Assembly (NCBI RefSeq): GCF_025452095.1
Contig: NZ_CP104877.1
Coordinates: 3,534,001 to 3,598,000 of the forward strand
Direction: 5' to 3'
Length of the DNA stretch: 64,000 nucleotides
From: Paenarthrobacter sp. JL.01a
Lineage (GTDB): Bacteria; Actinomycetota; Actinomycetes; Actinomycetales; Micrococcaceae
The notes under the pieces are model-generated. The model had not been told where the DNA came from. It saw only the letters and a program-made list of their open reading frames with translations, and did no database searches. The position numbers and the translations under genes were made by a program. Position 1 is the first letter of the stretch, and each line of letters begins with the position of its first letter. Positions 40,153-48,607 of the stretch are shown in pieces.

Positions 40153-43020
40153 ATGGGAATCATGGACATGCCCAACGTCCCCGATGCAGGACTCCCCGCC
40201 CGCCTTTCCGAAGGGGCACTGAACGCCACCTATGCCCAAGGCGTCAACGTCACTGATCCTCGCTTTGGGGCCAAAGGTGACGGCATTACCGATGACGGCC
40301 CCGCGATTCGGGCGGCAGTCGCTGCTGCCGGGGGCAAGCGAATCTTCTTCCCGGCAGGAACCTACTACTACAAAGCCACGGGGGCACTTTCCCTGCCAGG
40401 GGGGACACTGCTTGAGGGCTTTTCGTCCGGTTCAACCAAGATCCTCTTTGACACTTCGTCAGCGGGCGTCTATCGGGAGTTCGCACGAAATACTGGAGAT
40501 GACGTAACGATCTCTGGCCTCACGATTGAGCGCGGTTCAGACTTCCCTACTGTCTTGTTCCCTATTCAGAACTTTGCCGCCATAAAGCTTCGAGACTTCA
40601 AGGTCAACGGAAACCGCGACATCTTCCCAACCAACTACTGCCACGTCATGCAGCTTGGGGTGCAGAATGGCGGCACCTTCACGGGCCTGAACGTCCGCGA
40701 TTCGACCTTCACCAAATGCTCGTACGTGCTGTTCCAAACCAACGCGTCCACCGGAATCGCTCGGGAACTGCAATTCTACCGGTGCACCTTCGATAGCAAC
40801 TTCGCAACAGACCTTGAGTTTAACGCTCCTGCCTCTGACAACTACAACATCATCGTCAAAGACAGCACCTTCAAGAACAACCAAGCTACGTCCGTGGGTG
40901 CAGGGTTTGGAGTTGGGCTGGCTCACGTCACCGGCGCCAAACTGATCAACAACACCTTCGACGGCTACAACAACGAAGCAGTTCACATCGAGGACTACTC
41001 GACTGACGTCCTTGTTGACGGGAACAGCTTCAAGCGATGCGGCTTGCTCTTCGCTGCCTACATTCGGATCATTTCAGGCGCCCGCTACGTCAAGATCGTG
41101 AACAATGACTTTGACGCAACCACAAACACCAACTTCATTCCGGTCATTCAATCCGTAGCGGGGGGCACAGGCCTCACTCCTGGTGGCAGGACAATGATCG
41201 ACCCGTTCAGGGTGGACGTGATCGCGAACCAGATCCAGGCTGGCGGATGTCACGGGGTCTACCTTTCCGCCAACACAGGTGGCATCGTTGCAAAAAACAC
41301 GATCCAGGGAGCCGGGTCTGTAACTGCGGGGGTCTTTGGTGGTGGCAACGGGGGCTATGGGCTGGAACTGTGGGACGGCTATGGCATAGCCGTGCTGGGA
41401 AATACGATTCGAGGCTTTGAGTCGGCATTGAATCGCCGGACTGGCACAGTTTCTACAGGCGGCAAGGGCTTGGCTGTGACCGGCAACACGGTCCAGCACT
41501 GCAACTACGGGCTCGCCGTAGTTAATCCAGGCGGGGGGTCGATCGCCAGTAACGTCATGGTCGAGTGTGTGCACCCAACGCTTGTAGGGCAGGGCCAGGG
41601 CACCTCTAAACCGGTGACCATCAGCAGCAACACCGCCATTGACTGCGTCTACCCAATGGAAATCGGGGGCCGTCTGGTCGTCGTATCTGCTGGGGCGGCA
41701 GCGGTGGGGGCTGGCCAAAGCCTTGCGATCAAGTCACTCGGCTTGAACCTTACAACAGGGCAGTCTATGACCTTCAGTGGCGGCGGGACACTCGTTCTCA
41801 CCTCACCAGCGCTCGCCGGCGCTACAACCCTGACCGGGACCGTGTCAGGCGCCGCCATTGCCTCCGGCGAATCGGTGATAATCAATGGCCTACCTCACTC
41901 CACCACAGACGCTGACAACAGGGTCACCATCGGAGCCAACACGGACACGGTGGCAGGAAAGTTTGGGACTTACGATAAGCGGCTGAACGTTTACAACTTC
42001 AAGCCTGCGCAGGTCTTCCGGCTCCGCACGGCATTGGCAAAGGCTGCTGCTGGTGTCGCTCTTGGTAACATTGCATTCGTTGGCGACAGTACGGTGGCTG
42101 GAACTAACGGTGGGAACACGCCAGCCACCACAGCATGGCCAGTCCTGTTCCGCAATATGCTGCCGGGACTTGGCTACCCGTCCGCGGGCAGTGGATTCGT
42201 CGCTGCATACCGGGCGGCATCTGCGTCTGACCCCCGATGGACGTATGGATCTGGCTGGGGCGGCGCGAACGGCAACAGCAACAAGGTGGCGAACTCCACA
42301 ACCACTAACGCGCTCACCTTCGCATCGGTCGAGACTGGAACGCAGACGCATGTCTACTACTCCAATGCAGGCGGCCCTTTCACCGTCTCGGTGGATGGCG
42401 GTGCGCCGGTCACAGTCACGCCAACCGGCGCATCAAGCATGGGGGTGCTGACTGCGACTGGTCTTGCGGACACCACTCACACAATTTCCGTTGTCCGCAC
42501 GAGCGGGACAGTGGAAATCTTCGGCGTGGAAATCCGCAAGACTACAACAGGTGTCCGCATCTACAACGCAGGTATCGCTGGCGCAAAGGTCGCTTCGCTG
42601 GCCAACGCCACATGGGATTCCGTGGCGCAGACAGTGGCCGGTGGAGCTGCTTCTCAGTTCACCGCCGATGCCATCTTCTTGTGCTGCGAAATCAACGATA
42701 TGACCGGTGGTGGCGGCTCGGTGGTTGACCCCGCTACTTACAAGACGCAGATGCAAACGGCCATCACCAACCTGAGGGTAAACGGCGCATCACTGATCCT
42801 GATTGCGGCAAACCCTGTGCAGACGGGCGACTTCACGGCATACACGAAGGCGCTTTACGACTTGGCGGACACCAACGATCTACCGCTGATCGACCTCCAA
42901 GACCGGTGGGGCAGCTACACGACTGCCAACGCGAGGGGAATGATGGGCGACACCGTTCACCCGTCCCCTGCTGGTAACGCGGACATCGCCCGCAATGTTC
43001 TGAACGCCTCGGGGATCTAG
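40153..43020 (+). CDS. Tailspike: beta-helix depolymerase plus SGNH esterase
   Basis: The 955-residue protein has the pectate-lyase superfamily start (DPRFGAKGDGITDDGPAIRA, about residues 35-54). A right-handed beta-helix runs to about 520 with many NNxF/GNT repeats, then a beta linker. The C-terminal SGNH hydrolase has Ser646 (VGDST), Asn848 (EINDM) and Asp933-His936 (DTVHPS). The combination implies binding, cleavage and de-esterification of a surface polysaccharide. It is the receptor-side partner of the Wzy-like gene encoded opposite. Confidence 0.88.
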   Translation: MGIMDMPNVPDAGLPARLSEGALNATYAQGVNVTDPRFGAKGDGITDDGPAIRAAVAAAGGKRIFFPAGTYYYKATGALSLPGGTLLEGFSSGSTKILFDTSSAGVYREFARNTGDDVTISGLTIERGSDFPTVLFPIQNFAAIKLRDFKVNGNRDIFPTNYCHVMQLGVQNGGTFTGLNVRDSTFTKCSYVLFQTNASTGIARELQFYRCTFDSNFATDLEFNAPASDNYNIIVKDSTFKNNQATSVGAGFGVGLAHVTGAKLINNTFDGYNNEAVHIEDYSTDVLVDGNSFKRCGLLFAAYIRIISGARYVKIVNNDFDATTNTNFIPVIQSVAGGTGLTPGGRTMIDPFRVDVIANQIQAGGCHGVYLSANTGGIVAKNTIQGAGSVTAGVFGGGNGGYGLELWDGYGIAVLGNTIRGFESALNRRTGTVSTGGKGLAVTGNTVQHCNYGLAVVNPGGGSIASNVMVECVHPTLVGQGQGTSKPVTISSNTAIDCVYPMEIGGRLVVVSAGAAAVGAGQSLAIKSLGLNLTTGQSMTFSGGGTLVLTSPALAGATTLTGTVSGAAIASGESVIINGLPHSTTDADNRVTIGANTDTVAGKFGTYDKRLNVYNFKPAQVFRLRTALAKAAAGVALGNIAFVGDSTVAGTNGGNTPATTAWPVLFRNMLPGLGYPSAGSGFVAAYRAASASDPRWTYGSGWGGANGNSNKVANSTTTNALTFASVETGTQTHVYYSNAGGPFTVSVDGGAPVTVTPTGASSMGVLTATGLADTTHTISVVRTSGTVEIFGVEIRKTTTGVRIYNAGIAGAKVASLANATWDSVAQTVAGGAASQFTADAIFLCCEINDMTGGGGSVVDPATYKTQMQTAITNLRVNGASLILIAANPVQTGDFTAYTKALYDLADTNDLPLIDLQDRWGSYTTANARGMMGDTVHPSPAGNADIARNVLNASGI

Positions 43021-44370
43021 CTGGGTAGCCCTAGCGGCTGAGCAAACAAGCAAGGCCGCTAGGGCAGCCACCACAGCAAAACCCTTGTCCTCGGTTGGAG
43101 CTCCGAAAGGCAGGAGGGCGACGATGGCCAAGGACGCACCCCGGACTGCCGTGTTTTCAAGGAGCCAAGGACCGCCGGCCTTGCGAGTCAGTCCGCGCCA
43201 AATGAGGATCAGAGAGACAACAACTACGGTCGTGCCGAACAATCCGAACTTGGCGGGGTAGACAGCCCAGGTGTCGAGAGTGAAGTTCTCCGCCACGCCG
43301 CCAGGATTCGGGTTGGGGAAGTATTTGCCCAGGCCTTGTCCCATGAGGGGGCTCTCCCGGAAGATGTCGGTGGAGTAGTTGGTGGCCCTCTGGCGGATAA
43401 CACCGGACGCGTCTGATCCGAACCCGTTCTGAACAGTCCGGACCATCATGTCGATGCGCTGCTGGACGAAGTACTCGTTCGAGAAAGCGGCCCCCGCCGC
43501 GGGGAGAGCCACCGCCAACGAAGCAACGCCCAGAAGTGCTCCCACGATGGCCCTGCCGAACGTGACGCGCCTCTTCGCAGCGAAGCCGAGCACACCAATC
43601 AACACAACGGTGAGAACGAAGCCGGTTCGCGTACCCGTGACCAGGACGGCAAGAAGGAACACGGGGGCGATGATGAGCCACTTCAAGCTGATGCGGCGCT
43701 GGGCAAGCCCCAGCGTAAGGCATAGCGCCAGAGGCAAGGTGAGCGCAACCATGGAGCCCAACAGTGCGCCACTAGTCTGCGCATCTCCCACTGCTTCTAC
43801 AATTCCTCGGCGTTGGATCCAGACAGACGCGAATCCGTACGCCGCCAGAATACCTACAGCCACTGTGATGCGACGTGCCCAGGGCAGGGAGACGGAGCGT
43901 GAAGAGTCAATCCCAATGACGGCACCTGCGCTGATCAGGAGGTAAGTCAATGCATCGCGTGCCCACATTTCAAGGGGCGTGCCGTTGATCATCACGGATT
44001 GGATCAGCGTTGGGATTGCTATCCACCCTGCAAGCAGCCCAGCCCCGATTAGAGCCGGCTTGACCCTAGCGATCCATTCCTTGTCCGGGCTCTTGACGAT
44101 GCTGTGTGTGGCAGCCGCGGCAGCTATCACTGCGCCGCCGAGATAGCCCAGCTTGGTGAGAGTCAGACCGTCGCCAGTCTGGAACACCAAAAACGCGCCA
44201 ACCACGAAGAACAGCAGCCTGAACCACGATTTGGTCATCGCGTAGATGAACAAGGCAGCCGGAAAAATCAGGAGAACCTGATGATAGAGGGTCGCCAACG
44301 CAATGAACGCCAGCCCGGCAGCCATGAGTGCGCCCAGTTTCAGTTTTTCTCCCCACATACCCTGCATCAT
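42880..44370 (-). CDS. Wzy/O-antigen-ligase-like polytopic membrane protein (prophage cargo)
   Basis: The 496-residue protein has about ten hydrophobic segments. The Wzy_C-type region shows VTGTRTGFVLTVV and a periplasmic loop with NYSTDIFRESPLMGQGLG, the pattern of O-antigen ligases and polysaccharide polymerases. It lies inside attR, leftward and convergent with the tailspike. Its last ~46 codons overlap the spike gene, so the true C-terminus may be shorter if the frame has slipped. It probably alters a surface glycan in the lysogen. No clear ribosome-binding site; ATGs at 44370, 44367 and 44358 are possible starts. Confidence 0.8.
   Translation of the reverse strand: MMQGMWGEKLKLGALMAAGLAFIALATLYHQVLLIFPAALFIYAMTKSWFRLLFFVVGAFLVFQTGDGLTLTKLGYLGGAVIAAAAATHSIVKSPDKEWIARVKPALIGAGLLAGWIAIPTLIQSVMINGTPLEMWARDALTYLLISAGAVIGIDSSRSVSLPWARRITVAVGILAAYGFASVWIQRRGIVEAVGDAQTSGALLGSMVALTLPLALCLTLGLAQRRISLKWLIIAPVFLLAVLVTGTRTGFVLTVVLIGVLGFAAKRRVTFGRAIVGALLGVASLAVALPAAGAAFSNEYFVQQRIDMMVRTVQNGFGSDASGVIRQRATNYSTDIFRESPLMGQGLGKYFPNPNPGGVAENFTLDTWAVYPAKFGLFGTTVVVVSLILIWRGLTRKAGGPWLLENTAVRGASLAIVALLPFGAPTEDKGFAVVAALAALLVCSAARATQLDPRGVQNIAGDVRVTSRGRVNGVAHHSPRVGSRVAAPPVLEVDQR
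43028..43065. terminator. Late-operon terminator hairpin
   Basis: GCCCTAGCGGC and GCCGCTAGGGC form a perfect 11-bp stem with a 16-base loop, 8 bases after the spike stop. It lacks a T-run. It lies inside the C-terminal coding part of the convergent membrane-protein gene. Confidence 0.55.
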
Positions 44371-44422
44371 ATTCGATGCCCATAAGAGGGGGCGTAAGAC
44401 CAGTCGCCTTCCCCTCGAAACA

Positions 44423-44452
44423 GAGCCCCATCCTCATTAGAGGGTGGGGCTC
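44423..44452. terminator. Strong bidirectional terminator near attR
   Basis: GAGCCCCATCCTC and GAGGGTGGGGCTC form a 13-bp stem (one T-G wobble) with a 4-base loop. TTTGTCGTTT follows rightward and TGTTTC follows leftward. It would insulate the host from late transcripts and shield the Wzy-like gene from the orphaned trhO promoter. Confidence 0.75.
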
Positions 44453-44502
44453 TTTGTCGTTTGGTGGGTGCCCAAGATATCCCCGTGCGCTAGTTTCAAT
44501 TA

Positions 44503-44523
44503 GTCCCGTAAGCGTCCCGTAAG
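44503..44523. other. Putative integrase arm-type sites, right pair
   Basis: GTCCCGTAAG is repeated exactly at 44503-44512 and 44514-44523 with an 11-base period, about 55-75 bases inside attR. It resembles the left pair at 2918/2929. Confidence 0.55.
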
Positions 44524-44576
44524 TGCTTTTGCAGCACCCACAACCCGCGCCATCACTGGGATGTGAGGTTAATGAA

Positions 44577-44590
44577 CACATTCCGGTTCA
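44577..44590. other. attR
   Basis: CACATTCCGGTTCA matches attL at 12 of 14 positions. Read leftward from the host side, 44597 to 44583 is GTG GCT TTG AAC CGG (V A L N R), which restores the family N-terminus when joined to the trhO body at attL. This gives an independent proof of the integration site. Confidence 0.85.
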
Positions 44591-44724
44591 AAGCCACTGT
44601 TAAAGGGTACTTGGTGCAGTAAAACGCAGGTGTGATGGATAGCCCACGTCACAATTCCATAAGCAACGATTCTTCCGCTGACATCGCTCTGTTCCTTCAG
44701 GGAGCGCTGGCATAGTCTCTCTAC
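44591..44724. promoter_or_regulatory. Orphaned trhO promoter/start and divergent GNAT promoter
   Basis: Leftward, TACCCT (44604-44609 complement) stands 6 bases before the stranded trhO GTG (44597). In the lysogen that start now yields only a 14-codon ORF ending inside the prophage. Rightward, TAGTCT (44713-44718) stands 6 bases before the GNAT ATG. Both spacings fit leaderless transcription from divergent promoters. Confidence 0.55.
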
Positions 44725-45420
44725 ATGAGTCCAGACGCCTTGGTTGAAGACATTGCGCACCTCTTGGAAGTCTGGGTGGCCGGCTGGTCCGGCTGCCGGG
44801 GCTACGAGTCACGCCAGGAGGGCCGCTTCCCTGCCGCTTTTCGCGCCGACAAAACCGGTGACTGGGAGTATTTCGCCCATGATCCCTCCGACGACGAGTT
44901 CGCTGCCTTGGCCGGCAAGACCGCAGAATCCTCCAGCCGGATCCTGACCATCCTCACCAACGACGTCCAACGGTACAAATACCTCGCCGGCCAACACGGG
45001 CTGACGGTGACCTCCGCTTCCCAGACCATGATGATCGTGGACATGGAAACCCAGGACGCCGAGGACCCATGGCTCCCCGACGACGACCTCGAACTTGCCA
45101 CCTCCGAATCCAATGGCGTCCATCACGCCGTGGTCCACGCCGGCGAGCAAGTGGCCGCCAGCGGCAGGGTCTACGTGGTGAACGGGACCGCTGTCTTTGA
45201 CAAGATCGTCACCGAGCCCGGGTTCCAGCGTCGCGGTCTGGGCACCTTCATCATGAAGGCCCTGGCTGCCCAGGCTTTCTCGCACGACGTCGAAAACGGC
45301 CTCCTTCTTGCATCCCTTGACGGCCAAAAGCTGTATTCGCACCTGGGCTGGGACGTTGTGTGCCACGTGCTCATGATGTCGGTCAGCGGAGCGGAAGGTT
45401 CGGACCTTTCCGGGAAGTAA
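44725..45420 (+). CDS. GNAT-family acetyltransferase
   Basis: The 231-residue protein has a C-terminal GNAT fold with acetyl-CoA-binding motif A (VTEPGFQRRGLGTFIMKALA) around residues 160-180 and a following SHLGWD strand. The N-terminal half is a mixed helical domain with a DMETQDAEDPWLPDDDLELA linker. The acyl acceptor is unknown. It is divergent from the original trhO promoter. Confidence 0.85.
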   Translation: MSPDALVEDIAHLLEVWVAGWSGCRGYESRQEGRFPAAFRADKTGDWEYFAHDPSDDEFAALAGKTAESSSRILTILTNDVQRYKYLAGQHGLTVTSASQTMMIVDMETQDAEDPWLPDDDLELATSESNGVHHAVVHAGEQVAASGRVYVVNGTAVFDKIVTEPGFQRRGLGTFIMKALAAQAFSHDVENGLLLASLDGQKLYSHLGWDVVCHVLMMSVSGAEGSDLSGK

Positions 45421-45504
45421 GGCTTGCCGCGTTGCGGCACTGGCCGAGGGCGGTTCCCCGGGGTGCCGCCGTCGGGCGTCCCTGCAGGGTGACAGAATGA
45501 TTTG

Positions 45505-47847
45505 GTGGCTGCACCTCATTCGTTGATCTCCTTGCTGGGCCGGACCCCGGATCCTGAGCAACTGCGCCATGTCCACACCATCCCGGCGCGCAAAGCGGTC
45601 AACGAGCCCTGGCCGGCGTGGGTACACCCTGATGTCGTGGCCAGCTACGGCACCTTGGGCATCCACGAACCGTACCGGCACCAGATCCAGGCCGCTGATA
45701 TCGCCCATGACGGCCAGCACGTTGTCATTGCCACCGGGACAGCTTCCGGAAAATCCCTGGCCTATCAGTTGCCGGCATTGGATGCGATCCATCGTTCCGA
45801 GCTGCGGGTCCTGAGCGACCCCGGAAAAATCCACGACGACGGCGCGGTCACTCTCTATCTGTCCCCCACCAAAGCGCTGGCTGCTGACCAGCTCGCGGCG
45901 ATCAGGGCGCTGAAGCTGCCCACCGTCCGTGCTGAAACATACGACGGCGACACCGACCCCGCCTCCCGCCGGTGGATCCGGGACCATGCCAATTTCATCC
46001 TGGCGAATCCGGACATGCTGCACTTTGGGATCCTTCCGAACCACACGTGGTGGGCAAGGTTCTTCCGCAGGTTGCGCTACGTGATCGTCGACGAAGCACA
46101 CAGTTACCGTGGGGTCTTTGGATCGCACGTGGCAAACCTCATGCGACGGCTGCGCCGGATCTGCGCCTACTACGGGGCAGGAACTTCCTTCCCCGAGCCG
46201 GTGTTCATCGCGGCCTCGGCCACCGCATCCGATCCCGCGGTTTCCTTTGGGCGCCTCATCGGTGCGCCCGTCCGTGAAGTGTCGGAGGACTGCTCCCCGC
46301 ACGCGTCCACTACGGTGGCGTTCTGGGAGCCGGCGCTGACCGATGTCAAGGGTGAGAACGGTGCCAAGCAACGGCGGACAGCAGTCGCTGAAACGGCCGA
46401 CATCCTGGCCAACCTGGTGTCTTCGCGGATCCGTACCATCGCCTTCATCAAGTCCCGGCGCGGGGCGGAGTCCATCGCATCGATCACCAAGAGACTCCTG
46501 GACGAAGTTGATCCCAGCCTTCCTGGACGGGTGGCAGCCTACAGATCCGGCTATCTGCCCGAAGAGCGGCGTGCCCTGGAGCAGGCGCTCAGGTCCGGCC
46601 AGCTGCTTGGAGTGTCGAGTACCTCTGCCCTGGAACTCGGAATCGATATCTCCGGGCTGGACGCTGTGCTGGTGGCAGGGTGGCCCGGTACCCGTGCTTC
46701 CCTGTTCCAACAGATTGGCCGGGCAGGACGGGCCGGGCAGGATGCAATTGCCGCCTTTGTGGCCAGCGACGATCCTTTGGACACCTACTTGGTGAACCAC
46801 CCGGAGGCCATCTTTGACGTGTCCGTGGAAGCCACCGTCTTCGATCCCGGCAACCCGTACGTCCTGGGACCGCACCTGTGTGCAGCGGCCGCCGAATTGC
46901 CCATCGGCCCGGCCGAACTCGATCTGTTCGGCCCAACGGCCGAGGGTTTGCTTGATCGCTTGGTAACCCAGGGGTACCTGCGCAAACGGCCCGCCGGATG
47001 GTTCTGGACCCACCCGGAAAGTGCCGCAGGGATGGTAAACCTGCGGGCCGACGGCGGCGGACCCGTCAGCATCGTGGACGCGGAGACCGGATCCCTCCTG
47101 GGAACGATGGACTCTCCGCAAACGCACTACCAAGCCCATACCGGCGCGATTTATGTCCATCAGGGCGACAGCTACCTGGTGGAAGACCTCAACGAGACCG
47201 ACCATTGCGTCATGGTGCGGCGGGTGAACCCCGACTTCTACACCACCGCGCGAGATGTAACCCAGATCGAGGTTCTTGAGACCACGCGTTCGGTTCAATG
47301 GGGGGACATCACAGTTCACTTTGGCGATGTCAAAGTAACTACCCAAGTTGTTTCCTTTCAGCGCAAGGCGTTGATTTCCAATGAGATCCTCGGCGAAGAG
47401 CCCTTGGATCTGGGTGCCCGTGATCTGTTCACCAAGGCCGTCTGGTTCGTGGTGGACAACAGATCACTGCATGGAGCCGGCCTGGTGGAGGCCGAGTTTC
47501 CCGGAGCCCTCCATGCGGCAGAGCACGCGGCCATCGGGCTCCTGCCACTGGTGGCATCAAGCGACCGGTGGGACATCGGAGGTGTCTCCACAGCCCTGCA
47601 TGCTGATACAGGCGTTCCGACGATTTTTGTCTACGACGGACATCCCGGTGGCGCCGGCTTCGCGGAGCGGGGCTTCGAGAAAGCGAAAACCTGGTTGACC
47701 GCCACCCGGGACGCCATCAAAGCCTGTGAGTGTGAAGCCGGCTGCCCGTCCTGTGTCCAGTCGCCCAAATGCGGCAACAAGAACAATCCTCTGGACAAGG
47801 CAGCCGCCATCACCCTCCTTGGCGTCCTGCTCAAGGATGCTGTCTAA
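45505..47847 (+). CDS. DEAD/DEAH-box helicase with C-terminal Cys cluster (MrfA/YprA-like)
   Basis: This SF2 helicase of about 780 residues has Walker A ATGTASGKSLAYQLP, DEAH box VDEAHSYRG, motif III SATASD, motif V STSALELGIDISG and motif VI QQIGRAGRAGQ. It also has the C-terminal DUF1998-type cluster CECEAGCPSCVQSPKCG. MrfA-like helicases act in DNA repair. GTG 45505 or TTG 45502 may be the start; neither has a strong ribosome-binding site. In actinobacteria this helicase typically neighbours the Tad-like secretion genes, as here. Confidence 0.9.
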   Translation: MAAPHSLISLLGRTPDPEQLRHVHTIPARKAVNEPWPAWVHPDVVASYGTLGIHEPYRHQIQAADIAHDGQHVVIATGTASGKSLAYQLPALDAIHRSELRVLSDPGKIHDDGAVTLYLSPTKALAADQLAAIRALKLPTVRAETYDGDTDPASRRWIRDHANFILANPDMLHFGILPNHTWWARFFRRLRYVIVDEAHSYRGVFGSHVANLMRRLRRICAYYGAGTSFPEPVFIAASATASDPAVSFGRLIGAPVREVSEDCSPHASTTVAFWEPALTDVKGENGAKQRRTAVAETADILANLVSSRIRTIAFIKSRRGAESIASITKRLLDEVDPSLPGRVAAYRSGYLPEERRALEQALRSGQLLGVSSTSALELGIDISGLDAVLVAGWPGTRASLFQQIGRAGRAGQDAIAAFVASDDPLDTYLVNHPEAIFDVSVEATVFDPGNPYVLGPHLCAAAAELPIGPAELDLFGPTAEGLLDRLVTQGYLRKRPAGWFWTHPESAAGMVNLRADGGGPVSIVDAETGSLLGTMDSPQTHYQAHTGAIYVHQGDSYLVEDLNETDHCVMVRRVNPDFYTTARDVTQIEVLETTRSVQWGDITVHFGDVKVTTQVVSFQRKALISNEILGEEPLDLGARDLFTKAVWFVVDNRSLHGAGLVEAEFPGALHAAEHAAIGLLPLVASSDRWDIGGVSTALHADTGVPTIFVYDGHPGGAGFAERGFEKAKTWLTATRDAIKACECEAGCPSCVQSPKCGNKNNPLDKAAAITLLGVLLKDAV

Positions 47848-47858
47848 GCACCCGGCGC

Positions 47859-48221
47859 TCACGGCGGTGGCCCCGCCTTGGCATGTCCCGTAGCAACGCC
47901 CCAGCTGAGGGGATACGCCACTTCCGTGACGACCTCCACCACCTCGCCGCCTGTCACCAAGCAGGAGCTGAGAGTCGCGTTGTGATGTCCGACCACCTCT
48001 GACGCCACGGCACACGGCTCTCCCGTGGTGAGGCCCCGGGCGGCATCCGCCGCAGCGAGGGCGGCAAGATCAGCAGCGGACGCGGCACGTGAGCCCATCA
48101 CTCCGGCCTGGGCCAGCAACAGCACGCCGAGCAGGAGTGCCGTCACGACGGCTCCCAGCGCCAAAGCAAGCACTGATCCGGAGCCGCGCTCGCTGCCGAA
48201 ACTGACGGATCGCCGGATCAC
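47859..48221 (-). CDS. TadE-like protein of helicase/secretion neighbourhood
   Basis: The 120-residue protein starts at GTG overlapping the TadE stop (GTGA), preferred over the longer frame. A charged N-terminus and one transmembrane helix (LALALGAVVTALLLGVLLLA) precede a small extracytoplasmic domain with two Cys (EPCAVAS, LSSCLVT). It corresponds by order to Rv3654c-type proteins. Pseudopilin-like; last gene of the operon. Confidence 0.8.
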   Translation of the reverse strand: MIRRSVSFGSERGSGSVLALALGAVVTALLLGVLLLAQAGVMGSRAASAADLAALAAADAARGLTTGEPCAVASEVVGHHNATLSSCLVTGGEVVEVVTEVAYPLSWGVATGHAKAGPPP

Positions 48222-48607
48222 GGAGCTCCTGCCTCTGCCCGGGCGGACGCTGACGCCGTCAGTCGCCACGGGATCAGCGAGCCCATGGCTCCACCAACGG
48301 GTGAGGAAGCAGTGACTGTCAGCCAGCCGCCGTCGTTTGTCAGCGATGCGCCGGCACCCTCCCCGGCAAGCCGGGTAACCGTACCTTGCACAACGGCAGC
48401 GCTTTCACCCCGCGCGGAAGCCCGGGCACCGGCCCTGGCCGCCTCCTCCAGCCGCAGCTGCGTGATGCCGGCAGCGCCGCCTGCCAGCAGGAAAGCCAGC
48501 AGCAGCAGCACCACAGCCGGCAACGCGACAGCGAACTCGGCAGTCACGGCTCCGCGCTCCCCACCTGCCAGTGCGGCCCTCCTGCGGACAAGCAGCACCT
48601 CTGTCAT
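48218..48607 (-). CDS. TadE-family pseudopilin
   Basis: The 129-residue protein has the TadE signature: ERGAVTAEFAVALP followed by a hydrophobic helix with a Glu at the +5-like position, then a small exported domain. It overlaps both neighbours by 4 bases. Minor pilin of the Tad-like apparatus. Confidence 0.85.
   Translation of the reverse strand: MTEVLLVRRRAALAGGERGAVTAEFAVALPAVVLLLLAFLLAGGAAGITQLRLEEAARAGARASARGESAAVVQGTVTRLAGEGAGASLTNDGGWLTVTASSPVGGAMGSLIPWRLTASASARAEAGAP

Larger units (their letters stand above)
2768..44590. mobile_element. Complete siphovirus-type prophage integrated in trhO
   Basis: The element is bounded by attL and attR (12/14 identical) and carries, in order, lysogeny, recombination/replication, packaging, head, tail, lysis and spike genes. 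All expected structural classes are present and no frame is obviously broken, so it looks inducible. It is about 41.8 kb. The host gene trhO is split across the two ends, which fixes the boundaries independently of gene content. Two leftward cargo genes (23732 and 42880) and a large structured RNA (19041) are the unusual components. Confidence 0.93.

Noticed and set aside
44809..47346. 845-codon open frame antisense to the helicase gene
   Set aside because: High-GC shadow frame; the opposite strand has intact helicase motifs and this frame shows no domain or ribosome-binding site.
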